NCBI RefSeq assembly: GCF_014696315.1
Contig: NZ_JACJPX010000074.1
Coordinates: forward strand, 1-40,087
Reading direction: 5' to 3'
Origin: Calothrix membranacea FACHB-236
GTDB taxonomy: Bacteria; Cyanobacteriota; Cyanobacteriia; Cyanobacteriales; Nostocaceae
Length of the DNA stretch: 40,087 nt
The position numbers were made by a program, and so were the translations under genes. The number at the start of each line of letters is the position of its first letter. The stretch's first letter is position 1. The notes below the pieces were generated by a model. That model saw only the letters and a list, made by a program, of their open reading frames with translations. It did not search any database and had not been told where the DNA came from. Positions 32,940 through 40,087 of this stretch are shown here, piece after piece.

Positions 32940-33626
32940 TTACGCGGAAAATAATAAGGCTGGGATTTGTTCTAAAACTTTTAATGCTTTTAAAGAACCA
33001 CGAATTAAATTAGTAGCAGCAAAAGGCTGTCGGAGTAATGTAATTGCTAAAGGTAAGGGTTTGAGGGAACCATCAGCACTAATTGCTGATGAGAGGTTAG
33101 GGATATCATGGTTACAATCATCGCTGACTACACGCAACATAGCTACAGAAATACCCAACGGATGGAAAAATTCTAAAGCTGCAAATCCTTCCATATCTAC
33201 AACATCTGCGCCTAAAGTCTCTCCGAGATGGCGTTTTTCTGTAGCCGAACAAATGACGCGATCACTTGTTAGTCCTTTGACGAAAGATAGTGCTGAGTCG
33301 TGAGTGCTGAGTGCTGAGTGTAATTGTGCGGTGAAAGCGCGATCGCACTCTTGCGCTTTCCCTTGATATACACATTTCTCATACAGCACAATTTTACCTA
33401 CAGGGTACTGGGGCGATAAACTACCACACAGACCCATAATTAGCACTTTCATCTCTGAAGGATTCAAAAATATACCATCAGCTTGCAATTGATGCAGATA
33501 TGTGTTTAAAGGTTTTATACCTACAGGTATAGGTATAACTTTTGGCGTTGAGCTACTAATAGTGCTTAAGCCGCGATAAACAGCTTTAAACTCTGCACCT
33601 TGAGGGACAAGAATTATACTGGTCAT
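32940..33626 (-). CDS. Nucleoside phosphorylase-superfamily protein, HpnG-like
   Basis: A 228-residue protein of the phosphorylase/MTA-SAH nucleosidase fold. Features are IILVPQGAEFKAVYRGL at the N-terminus, VLIMGLCGSLSPQYPVGKIV (the G-x-x-G strand-loop), VVDMEGFAALEFF and the catalytic-type Asp in RVVSDDCNHD. With HpnA and HpnH encoded 3-5 kb away, it is likely the hopanoid nucleosidase that removes adenine from adenosylhopane; this rests on context. Residues in QLHSALSTHDSALS are encoded by ACTCAGC-type heptamers (33289-33320), an in-frame repeat invasion. The start ATG adjoins a TAATTGG tract. Confidence 0.65.
   Translation of the reverse strand: MTSIILVPQGAEFKAVYRGLSTISSSTPKVIPIPVGIKPLNTYLHQLQADGIFLNPSEMKVLIMGLCGSLSPQYPVGKIVLYEKCVYQGKAQECDRAFTAQLHSALSTHDSALSFVKGLTSDRVICSATEKRHLGETLGADVVDMEGFAALEFFHPLGISVAMLRVVSDDCNHDIPNLSSAISADGSLKPLPLAITLLRQPFAATNLIRGSLKALKVLEQIPALLFSA
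33289..33320. repeat. ACTCAGC-type heptamers inside the nucleosidase gene
   Basis: On the plus strand AGTGCTGAGT, CGTGAGTGCTGAGTGCTGAG: four to five units of the heptamer that also lies just before the radical SAM gene (38762-38780). The frame of the minus-strand gene continues through it. Confidence 0.75.
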
Positions 33627-33628
33627 GG

Positions 33629-33655
33629 GTAATTGGTAATTGGTAATTGGTATTC
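33629..33655. repeat. TAATTGG heptamers before the nucleosidase gene
   Basis: Three to four TAATTGG units lie immediately upstream of the minus-strand ATG at 33626, where its ribosome binding site would be; no Shine-Dalgarno is visible. Confidence 0.75.
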
Positions 33656-33791
33656 TTCTCTTGTCCTCTTGTCCCCTAGCCCCTTGAAATTCAGTAACAT
33701 TACCATCCGACGGTAGATATAACTCGCAAACTTTGGGTGTTGTACTGTAGCATGACTAATAATTGTGTCACCCGCACGATGATTTTCCAAG

Positions 33792-36584
33792 ATGGTCAAG
33801 CCTATTAGCTCAAAATCCGCACGAGAGCGCTTTAATATTTCTAGATTGGCGATTGAATTTTCGTGGTTGACGGTAGGTTTTTGGATTGCTGTGACGGTAG
33901 CTGGGCTATTAGCTTTCAGCTCCCTCAAGTATGCTTTGTTTCCAGATATTACCTTTCCTGTAGTGGTGGTAAATGCTACCGCCCCCTTAGAAACGGCTCT
34001 GGATACTGAGACAAAACTGACTCAACCAATAGAAAAAGGTTTGCAATCTCTGGAAGGACTTGAGGACATCCGCTCATCGACTTATCCAGGGCAAACTGCT
34101 GTAAGTTTGTCGTTTGTAGTTGGTACAAACCTCGACAAATCAACTCGCCAAGTAGAAACAGCGCTGAAAAAGTTAACCCTGACTCAGGGAGCAAATTACA
34201 AAATTATTCCGCTGAACTTAAATGAGTCAGCTGCCATTAGTTACGCCATCGAGAGTCCCTCAGGGAATCTTACGGATTTGACGAAATTGGCAAAAGACCA
34301 AATAGTTCCCGCGATCGCTAAACTGCCAGGAGTGTTAAAAGTAGTGCTATTAGGTGCTACTAATACCTCACCTCCCCAGCTATCAGCAAATATAGGGGCT
34401 TTACCAGAAGGCGGGGCGACTTTAGTCCGCTTCAACGGTAAAGAAGCTTTGGCATTTCAGGTCATCAAAAAAGGCACAGCCAATACTTTAGAGGTGGTGA
34501 GCCGGGTTGAGAAAGAAGTCCAAAAGCTACGGACTTCCCTAAAAGATGTCACACTCACCTTAGCTGCTACCCAGGCTGAATATATCCGCAACGCCACCCA
34601 TTCTACAATCGATGCTTTGATTGAAGCTGTGGTGTTGTCAGTAGTGGTGATATTTCCATTTTTATGGAACTGGCGGGCAACTCTCATCTCCGCCTTGGCA
34701 ATTCCCACATCTCTGGTAGCGACATTTATCGCTATGGCGTTTTTTGGCTTCAACTTAGAAACGATTACACTGTTAGCCTTAGCTTTGGTAATCGGTAGTG
34801 TAATCGATGATGCCATCATTGATGTGGAGAACATCTTGCGGCACATTGATGAAGGCAAAACCCCTCGCCAAGCTGCTTTTGCTGCTACAGATGAAATTGG
34901 CTTAACTGTTATTGCCACCACTGCTACAGCCGTAGCAGTATTTTTACCTATTGGGTTAATGGGTGGGGTTGTTGGGCAGTTCTTTAAACCATTCGGTATT
35001 ACGGTTTCAGCAGCTTTTATTGCTTCGACATTAGTTGCTCGAACCTTATCACCAGTGTTATCTATTTACTGGCTCAAACCCAAACCTTCCCACTCCCCGC
35101 GCCGAGAAGGCAAAATCTGGGTAGCTTTTACTCAATTTTACAGAAACATCCTGCACTGGTCTCTCACTCACCGGAGAATAGTGATTGGATTAGCCGTACT
35201 CAGCTTAATTGCGAGTATGGTATTGGTGCCACTAATTCCCAAAGGCTTCATCCCCAAACTTGATCGCGGCGAGTTCAATATTACCTATACAACTCCCTTA
35301 CTGAGTTTACCTGAGCATTTAAGAGCTGGGCAGGGAGTAGGGGAGCAGGGGAGCAGAGAGCAGGGGAGCAGAGAGCAGGGGAGCAGGGAGCAGGGAGCAG
35401 GGGGAAGTATCAATCCCCAATCCCTAATCCCTAATACCCAATCCCCAATCCCTAATTCCCAATCCCCAATCCCCAATCCCCAATCCCCAATCCCCAACCC
35501 CTTAGAAGATTCTTTGCAAGTTGCGAAGAAACTGGAAGATGTCGTCAGAAAATCACCTGAGGTAGCAACGGTGTTTACCACAGTTGGTTCCCGTGAGGGT
35601 GAGCCAAATAAAGGCACACTTTATGTCAAGCTCAAGAAAGACCGCCAAGTTGAGACTGCAAAATTACAAGATCAATTCCGTTCCTCTTTGCCCAATCTAC
35701 CTGGGGTAACTACCAGCGTGGAAGATATTCAATTTGTCGATACAGGTGGTCAAAAACCCCTGCAAGTGGCGTTAAGAGGTAACGATCTGGCAACCTTGAG
35801 CAAAGCAGCCAAGGCAATTAAACAAAAAATTGAGAAACTACCAGGATTTGCTGATGTCACAATTACAGGTGAAGCAAATCAACAGAATCAGATTTTTCAG
35901 ATCGAGCGACTGAATAATCAACGGGTAGCTTATATCAGTGCTAACCTTGGTCAAAATTTATCTTTGGGGGATGCTACAGACAAATTAGTAGCTGAAGCGA
36001 AAAAAGTTTTGCCCGCTGGTGTTTCTTTAGATTTAGGAGGAGACTCTGCCCACTTAACTGAAGTTTTTGGCAGTTTCGCCACTACTCTAGTTTTATCGGC
36101 ACTGTGTATTGTAGCCGTACTAATTTTGCTGTTTAAAAGCTGGATTGACCCCTTGGTAATTGGCGTTTCGTTGCCCTTGGCATTGGTAGGGGCCTTACTC
36201 GCACTACTAATTACCAAAAGTGACTTTGGCATGATCTCGCTCATCGGCTTTGTCTTTTTGCTGGGTTTGGCAAATAAAAATGCCATTTTGCTTGTGGATT
36301 ACATTAACCAGCTACGCCAATCTGGTTTAGAACGTACCGAAGCAATTCTCAAAACTGGGGTAGTGCGTCTTAGACCCATTATGATGACCACTGCTTCCAC
36401 TATCTTAGGAATGCTGCCTATTGCTTTAGGTTTAGGCGCAGCTTCAGAATTGCGATCGCCTATGGCTGTTGCGATCGCTGGCGGGTTGGTTAGTTCAACT
36501 ATCCTGAGTTTGATTGTTGTACCTGTGGTCTACACCATTTTGGATGATTGGCTTCCTCGGTTCAAAAAGCGGGGTAACAATTGA
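33792..36584 (+). CDS. RND-family efflux transporter permease (AcrB/HAE1-like)
   Basis: A 930-residue inner-membrane proton-driven exporter. The first helix follows [16 protein letters not shown], then [17 protein letters not shown] and the first porter loop. The membrane core has [18 protein letters not shown] and [20 protein letters not shown], with the two adjacent Asp of the proton relay, and [20 protein letters not shown] near the end. Residues 512-570 are an in-frame heptamer-derived insertion. No periplasmic adaptor or outer-membrane gene is adjacent, unlike typical RND operons. Its stop overlaps the hpnA start (TGATG), so it is translationally coupled to a hopanoid gene and might move hopanoids or lipids; HpnN itself belongs to another RND branch. 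Confidence 0.88.
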   Translation: MVKPISSKSARERFNISRLAIEFSWLTVGFWIAVTVAGLLAFSSLKYALFPDITFPVVVVNATAPLETALDTETKLTQPIEKGLQSLEGLEDIRSSTYPGQTAVSLSFVVGTNLDKSTRQVETALKKLTLTQGANYKIIPLNLNESAAISYAIESPSGNLTDLTKLAKDQIVPAIAKLPGVLKVVLLGATNTSPPQLSANIGALPEGGATLVRFNGKEALAFQVIKKGTANTLEVVSRVEKEVQKLRTSLKDVTLTLAATQAEYIRNATHSTIDALIEAVVLSVVVIFPFLWNWRATLISALAIPTSLVATFIAMAFFGFNLETITLLALALVIGSVIDDAIIDVENILRHIDEGKTPRQAAFAATDEIGLTVIATTATAVAVFLPIGLMGGVVGQFFKPFGITVSAAFIASTLVARTLSPVLSIYWLKPKPSHSPRREGKIWVAFTQFYRNILHWSLTHRRIVIGLAVLSLIASMVLVPLIPKGFIPKLDRGEFNITYTTPLLSLPEHLRAGQGVGEQGSREQGSREQGSREQGAGGSINPQSLIPNTQSPIPNSQSPIPNPQSPIPNPLEDSLQVAKKLEDVVRKSPEVATVFTTVGSREGEPNKGTLYVKLKKDRQVETAKLQDQFRSSLPNLPGVTTSVEDIQFVDTGGQKPLQVALRGNDLATLSKAAKAIKQKIEKLPGFADVTITGEANQQNQIFQIERLNNQRVAYISANLGQNLSLGDATDKLVAEAKKVLPAGVSLDLGGDSAHLTEVFGSFATTLVLSALCIVAVLILLFKSWIDPLVIGVSLPLALVGALLALLITKSDFGMISLIGFVFLLGLANKNAILLVDYINQLRQSGLERTEAILKTGVVRLRPIMMTTASTILGMLPIALGLGAASELRSPMAVAIAGGLVSSTILSLIVVPVVYTILDDWLPRFKKRGNN
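35325..35501 (+). repeat. 177-bp in-frame heptamer insertion in the RND gene
   Basis: A GAGCAGG-type tract (35330-35402) is followed by a CCCCAAT-type tract (35410-35500). Translated they give E-Q-G-S-R repeated and then the heptapeptide I-P-N-P-Q-S-P repeated. The flanking residues (LLSLPEHL before and [10 protein letters not shown] after) look like continuous porter-domain sequence. Confidence 0.9.
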
Positions 36585-37570
36585 TGCAGGTTTTTGTAAC
36601 CGGGGGTACTGGTTTTATTGGTGCCCATTTGGTGAGGTTGCTGCTGCAAGAAGGATATACAGTCAAAGCACTGGTACGCCCTAGCAGTAACCTGCAAAAC
36701 CTCCAAGGGCTAGATGTAGAAATTGTCAAGGGCGATCTCAATGATGGAGATTTGGCGCAGAAAATGCAGGGTTGTCAATATTTGTTTCATGTTGCAGCCC
36801 ATTATTCCCTTTGGCAAACAGACCAAGAGTTACTTTACCGCCACAACGTCCAAGGTACGCGCAACGTTTTAACCGCAGCCCAACAAGCTGGGATTGAACG
36901 CACTGTATATACCAGTTCCGTAGCCGCAATTGGGGTCGGGGAATCTGGTAAAGTCGTAGATGAAACTCATCAGAGTCCCTTAGAGAAATTGGTTGGTCAC
37001 TACAAAAAGTCAAAATTTCTGGCGGAACAGGTAGCGATGCAAGCAGCTAGTACAGGTCAGGAAATCGTTGTGGTCAATCCCAGTAGCCCAATTGGGCCCT
37101 TGGATATTAAACCTACCCCCACGGGGGATATTATCCTGCGGTTTTTGCGGCGACAAATGCCCTTTTACATGGATACTGGCTTGAATTTCATTGATGTGCG
37201 AGATGTAGCCAAAGGTCATTTACTAGCATTAACGCAAGGTAAATCAGGCGATCGCTATATCTTAGGGCATCAAAATCTTACCCTGAAGCAACTTTTAGAA
37301 CAACTCGCCCAAATCACAGGTTTAAAAGCCCCACAAAAGGCTGTACCTGCTTGGCTACCCCTAACTGCTGCTTGGGTAGATGAAAAAATTCTCGCACCAT
37401 TCGGTAAAACGCCCTCAGTACCCTTAGATGGTGTACGCATGGCGCAACAACCCATGTACTACGATGCATCCAAAGCAGTAACAGAATTAGGCTTACCCCA
37501 ATCTTCCCTCACAACAGCCCTTAAAGACGCTGTCGATTGGTTTGTGAGTCAAGGCTACGTCAAAGGATGA
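36584..37570 (+). CDS. hpnA: Hopanoid-associated sugar epimerase HpnA (NAD(P)-dependent SDR)
   Basis: A 328-residue extended short-chain dehydrogenase. The cofactor loop is VTGGTGFIGAHLVRLLL, followed by GDLND, FHVAAHYSLW, NVQGTRNVLTAA and the catalytic Ser/Tyr-x-x-x-Lys seen in YTSSVAAIG and HYKKSKFLAE. NPSSPIGPLDIKPTPTG matches HpnA proteins well. It starts with the ATG that overlaps the RND stop by one base; an in-frame TTG one codon earlier is less likely. HpnA proteins go with hopanoid side-chain genes, though the exact reaction is not settled. hpnH follows after 127 bp. Confidence 0.88.
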   Translation: MQVFVTGGTGFIGAHLVRLLLQEGYTVKALVRPSSNLQNLQGLDVEIVKGDLNDGDLAQKMQGCQYLFHVAAHYSLWQTDQELLYRHNVQGTRNVLTAAQQAGIERTVYTSSVAAIGVGESGKVVDETHQSPLEKLVGHYKKSKFLAEQVAMQAASTGQEIVVVNPSSPIGPLDIKPTPTGDIILRFLRRQMPFYMDTGLNFIDVRDVAKGHLLALTQGKSGDRYILGHQNLTLKQLLEQLAQITGLKAPQKAVPAWLPLTAAWVDEKILAPFGKTPSVPLDGVRMAQQPMYYDASKAVTELGLPQSSLTTALKDAVDWFVSQGYVKG

Positions 37571-37616
37571 AGTGAGAAGTATGAATCTATTTTTTCAGCC
37601 TTTATCCTTCAGACTT

Positions 37617-37655
37617 TCGTAATTACCAATTACCAATTACCAATTACCAATTAGT
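37617..37655 (+). repeat. AATTACC heptamers between hpnA and hpnH
   Basis: Four to five AATTACC units (inverse of TAATTGG) lie about 45 bp before the hpnH start. The preceding bases 37570-37616 carry GAAGTGAGAAG and CCTTTATCCTTCAGAC remnants like those at 12945 and 13045. Confidence 0.8.
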
Positions 37656-37697
37656 ATTCAGTGGTGTTTTTCCGTATAGCAGGAGTGAACAGAGTCA

Positions 37698-38714
37698 ATG
37701 GCGATTAATCTACAACAAGCTATAGATATTGGTAAATATCTAGTTACACAACGCTTGAAAGGACGCAAACGGTTTCCTTTAGTATTAATGTTAGAACCGC
37801 TTTTTCGGTGTAACTTAGCTTGTAATGGTTGTGGTAAAATTCAGCACCCACCGGAAATATTAAAACAAAATCTCACCCCAGAACAGTGCTTTGCTGCTGT
37901 GGAAGAATGCGGCGCACCAGTGGTTTCCATTCCTGGGGGAGAACCGTTAATGCATCCCCAAATTGATGAAATTGTGCGGGGATTAGTGGAACGCAAGAAA
38001 TATATTTACTTGTGTACCAATGGTTTGTTATTAGAAAAAAGCCTCGATAAATTTCAACCTTCCCCTTACCTCACCTTCAGCGTTCATTTAGATGGAATGC
38101 GCGATTTACACGACAAATCTGTTGATCGCAAAGGTGTTTTTGATATTGCTGTTAAAGCCATTCGTGCTGCTAAAGCCAGGGGTTTTCGCGTTACAACTAA
38201 CACCACAATCTTTGATGGTACTGACCCCAAAGAAATGCATGAGTTCTTTGAGTTTCTAGAAACTCTGAATACAGATGGGATGATGATTTCTCCTGGTTAT
38301 AGCTACGAATTAGCACCAGATCAAAATCATTTTCTTCAGCGTGAACAAACACACGCCTTATTCCGGGAAATTTTGGCTCCCCAGAAAGCAGGCAAGAAAA
38401 ATTGGAACTTCAATCACAACCCCTTATATTTAGACTTTCTCACTGGCGAGAAGGACTACGAATGTACACCTTGGGGTAGCCCTAGTTACAGCGTTCTCGG
38501 TTGGCAAAAACCCTGTTACCTATTTGGTGATGGTTATTACGCCACCTTTAAAGAATTGCTAGAAGAAACCGACTGGAGCCAATACGGCCGCGCCAGTGGT
38601 AATCCCAAATGTGCCGATTGCATGATGCACTGTGGCTACGAACCAACAGCCGCAATGGATGCGATGCAACCACAAAACATTGCCCGTTCCCTCGGCACTG
38701 TGTTTGGTAAATAA
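37698..38714 (+). CDS. hpnH: Adenosyl-hopene transferase HpnH (radical SAM)
   Basis: A 338-residue radical SAM enzyme that attaches a 5'-deoxyadenosyl group to diploptene, the first step of C35 hopanoid side-chain synthesis. The FeS motif is Cys38, Cys42 and Cys45 in [20 protein letters not shown], the hallmark of HpnH. The S-adenosylmethionine motif [11 protein letters not shown] follows, then [13 protein letters not shown]. Further cysteines ([25 protein letters not shown]) match the family's C-terminal region. AGGAG stands 12 bp before the ATG. hpnA upstream and an HpnG-like gene on the other strand support the call. Squalene-hopene cyclase is not in this window. Confidence 0.93.
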   Translation: MAINLQQAIDIGKYLVTQRLKGRKRFPLVLMLEPLFRCNLACNGCGKIQHPPEILKQNLTPEQCFAAVEECGAPVVSIPGGEPLMHPQIDEIVRGLVERKKYIYLCTNGLLLEKSLDKFQPSPYLTFSVHLDGMRDLHDKSVDRKGVFDIAVKAIRAAKARGFRVTTNTTIFDGTDPKEMHEFFEFLETLNTDGMMISPGYSYELAPDQNHFLQREQTHALFREILAPQKAGKKNWNFNHNPLYLDFLTGEKDYECTPWGSPSYSVLGWQKPCYLFGDGYYATFKELLEETDWSQYGRASGNPKCADCMMHCGYEPTAAMDAMQPQNIARSLGTVFGK

Positions 38715-38760
38715 CTGACATACTCCCACACTTTTGCAAGCCAGAAGTGTGGGCTTCTCA
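38715..38760 (+). repeat. IS200/IS605-end-like hairpin between the two radical SAM genes
   Basis: CTGACATACTCCCACACTT, an 11-base loop, then AAGTGTGGGCTTCTC: a perfect 9-bp stem (38725-38733 with 38745-38753). The frame GAC-N-T-x-CTCCC-stem-GGG-x-TTCT resembles the subterminal hairpin at one end of IS200/IS605 (tnpB) elements. No tnpA or tnpB is near, so it would be a solo end or a remnant. It begins on the base after the hpnH stop and may affect readthrough. Confidence 0.5.
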
Positions 38761-38783
38761 AAACTCAGCACTCAGCACTCACT

Positions 38784-39899
38784 ATGGCACAAAATAGTTT
38801 GGCGGTAGAAACAAAACGCCGCTCTTTATGGCAAATGGCACTACAGGCATTACAGGATGGTGGCCCTGCTACGTGTCAATTTGCCATTACCAGCGTTTGT
38901 AATGCTCGTTGCGGGTTTTGCAGCTTTGCAGTGGATCAAATGCCGATGGAACAACGGCATTCTGTAACCTTAGAACAGGCCAAAGAAGCAGCAGAAATTC
39001 TCTATCGCAATGGAGTGTATTTCTTAATTTATGTGGGTGGTGAACCAATGGCTCATCCCCATCTCAATGAGATGATTGCTCATGCATCAAGTATCGGTAT
39101 GGCACCGATGTTAGTCACTAATGGTTCTCTGCTGACACCACAGCGAATTGATGAGATGGCTGATGCTGGGTTGATCAGTGTGATTATTTCTATTGATGCG
39201 GCTGAAGTCGAGAAACATGAGCAGAATCGGGGACTTAAGGGAGTGTGCGATCGCATCCGCAAGGCTAATGCTCATTTCCAACGCCGAAATGTCAGTACTA
39301 CCGCCTCAGTCACCATGAGCCGACTGGTGGATGATTACTCTCAGCTACCACCATTTTTAAAATCCCTGGGATTTGACAGTGTCACTTTCTCTTATCCTCT
39401 CACCACTCTGGGATCTTCCTATCTTGGTTACGCGGAGTCTAACTTAGTAGATTACACCGCCGCAGAGTTGGATGAGCGCTTTGAGACTTTAAAAGCTCTT
39501 AAACGTGAATTTCCAGTTGTCAATCCTACGGCTTCTATTGAAGATATGCAGCGCCACTTACGTGGTGAACCAGAGCAATTTGGCTGTCTTGGTGGCTGGA
39601 AATTGTTTTATTTAGACTGGCATCTTAACCTTTACCGTTGCCACAACTGGGATAAACCCATGTGTCATATCACTGAGTTTGATAACTCCCAGAGAGTTCG
39701 TGATGGCTGTACTGCTTGTATGATTGACTGCTACCGCGACTCTAGCGTCATGCAACACATTGGCATTGCTGTCAGTGATGGCGTACAAGCAGCAGCAAAA
39801 GGACAATTTTACAAAGCTTGGAAATATTGGTTTAACCGCAAAAACCTAGTTTCTCTCAAATCCGTCTGGGAACAAGCAACTTGGTTACGTCGCCTTTAA
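38784..39899 (+). CDS. Radical SAM enzyme with C-terminal Cys-rich (SPASM-like) region, next to hpnH
   Basis: A 371-residue radical SAM protein distinct from HpnH. The cluster motif is Cys39, Cys43 and Cys46 in AITSVCNARCGFCSF; the SAM motif is YVGGEPMAHPHL, and VIISIDAAEVEKHEQNRGLK follows. Seven or more Cys near the end (FGCLGG, YRCHNWDKPMCH, RDGCTACMIDCYRD) suggest an auxiliary FeS cluster. It lacks a B12-binding domain, so it is neither HpnR nor HpnJ-like. Position 69 bp after hpnH suggests a role in hopanoid side-chain or another lipid modification. ACTCAGC heptamers occupy the place of the ribosome binding site. Confidence 0.8.
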   Translation: MAQNSLAVETKRRSLWQMALQALQDGGPATCQFAITSVCNARCGFCSFAVDQMPMEQRHSVTLEQAKEAAEILYRNGVYFLIYVGGEPMAHPHLNEMIAHASSIGMAPMLVTNGSLLTPQRIDEMADAGLISVIISIDAAEVEKHEQNRGLKGVCDRIRKANAHFQRRNVSTTASVTMSRLVDDYSQLPPFLKSLGFDSVTFSYPLTTLGSSYLGYAESNLVDYTAAELDERFETLKALKREFPVVNPTASIEDMQRHLRGEPEQFGCLGGWKLFYLDWHLNLYRCHNWDKPMCHITEFDNSQRVRDGCTACMIDCYRDSSVMQHIGIAVSDGVQAAAKGQFYKAWKYWFNRKNLVSLKSVWEQATWLRRL

Positions 39900-39935
39900 G
39901 GGAAACGTCAAACCCCTGTGGGGGAATTCAAAATT

Positions 39936-39965
39936 GAAGCCTTCACGTGAATCTGTGGGGGCTTC
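39936..39965 (+). terminator. Possible terminator after the second radical SAM gene
   Basis: Arms GAAGCC and GGCTTC with an inner CAC/GTG pairing, followed by TATTTAT. It lies 37 bp after the stop. The T-run is short, so confidence is moderate. The remaining bases to 40087 show no gene. Confidence 0.45.
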
Positions 39966-40087
39966 TATTTATGCAGGATTTTTAACCTGAACTTCCCCCT
40001 TTGACAAAATTCGTGTGCAATGCATAGCAAGGGTTTCAAGGATTTTGATTCGGAGTTTACTGGGTACAAATCAAGGAAACACCAAGC

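Noticed and set aside
33623-33928. Minus-strand open frame opposite the RND start
   Set aside because: It is antisense to the well-supported N-terminus of the RND transporter and ends in TAATTGG repeats; no family resemblance.
35285-35617. 110-codon minus-strand frame in the RND gene
   Set aside because: It is the reverse reading of the heptamer insertion (G-L-G-I-G-D-W repeats).
33792-36584. Assignment of the RND gene as the hopanoid transporter HpnN
   Set aside because: The motifs fit the AcrB/HAE1 branch rather than the MMPL-like HpnN branch; only the hpnA overlap speaks for a hopanoid role.

Overview
The window looks like a chromosomal segment of a filamentous, probably heterocyst-forming (Nostocales) cyanobacterium. 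The pointers are the very frequent HIP1 octamer GCGATCGC inside and between genes, heptanucleotide tandem repeats of the STRR type (CCCCAAT/CCCCAGT, CAACAGT, TAATTGG, ACTCAGC), many dispersed hairpin repeats, and gene types typical of that group (CNB/HlyD double-glycine peptide loci, Uma2 nucleases, HpnH/HpnA). No phage and no complete insertion sequence with a transposase gene is visible. Species cannot be named from sequence alone.

Layout. 1-2 kb: a hot-dog thioesterase and a FabF-type ketosynthase under a possible TetR-type operator. 2.1-4.5 kb (minus): a class III aminotransferase followed by a 2-oxoadipate dioxygenase/decarboxylase (HglS/DUF1338), a likely lysine/aminoadipate degradation pair. 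4.9-9.3 kb: a small PepSY-type membrane protein, a CNT nucleoside transporter, and a minus-strand methyltransferase-cupin-unknown operon with its own terminator. 9.9-11.9 kb (minus): ilvC and an aldo/keto reductase. 12.6-15.8 kb: a peptide with a double-glycine leader, a protein with two degenerate cyclic-nucleotide-binding domains, and an HlyD-type adaptor: a bacteriocin-like export locus without its peptidase/ABC transporter. 15.9-16.6 kb: a vapBC toxin-antitoxin pair between 46-bp direct repeats, then a 21-bp tandem array. 17-19.9 kb: OmpR-type regulator, histidine kinase and a PepSY-like lipoprotein. 20.2-29.5 kb: a glycan cluster (two MurG-like and two GT4 glycosyltransferases, one GT2, an MsbA-like ABC exporter, a histidine phosphatase). 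30-32 kb: a TIR-like protein and a multi-pass membrane protein. 32.2-39.9 kb: Uma2 nuclease, then a hopanoid-type region (HpnG-like nucleosidase, RND transporter, HpnA, HpnH, and an extra radical SAM enzyme).

The strongest second-look items are repeats that entered genes while keeping the frame (27 bp in fabF; about 177 bp of heptamers in the RND transporter; a short heptamer run in the HpnG-like gene); two copies of a transposase-less element with GAG ends and 3-bp TNA target duplications, one of which splits a 21-bp tandem array so that the empty site can be rebuilt; the transporter-less double-glycine peptide locus with CNB domains lacking the ligand-binding Arg; and the second radical SAM gene next to hpnH, separated from it by an IS200/IS605-end-like hairpin. 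All function calls come from reading motifs by eye; no database search was run.
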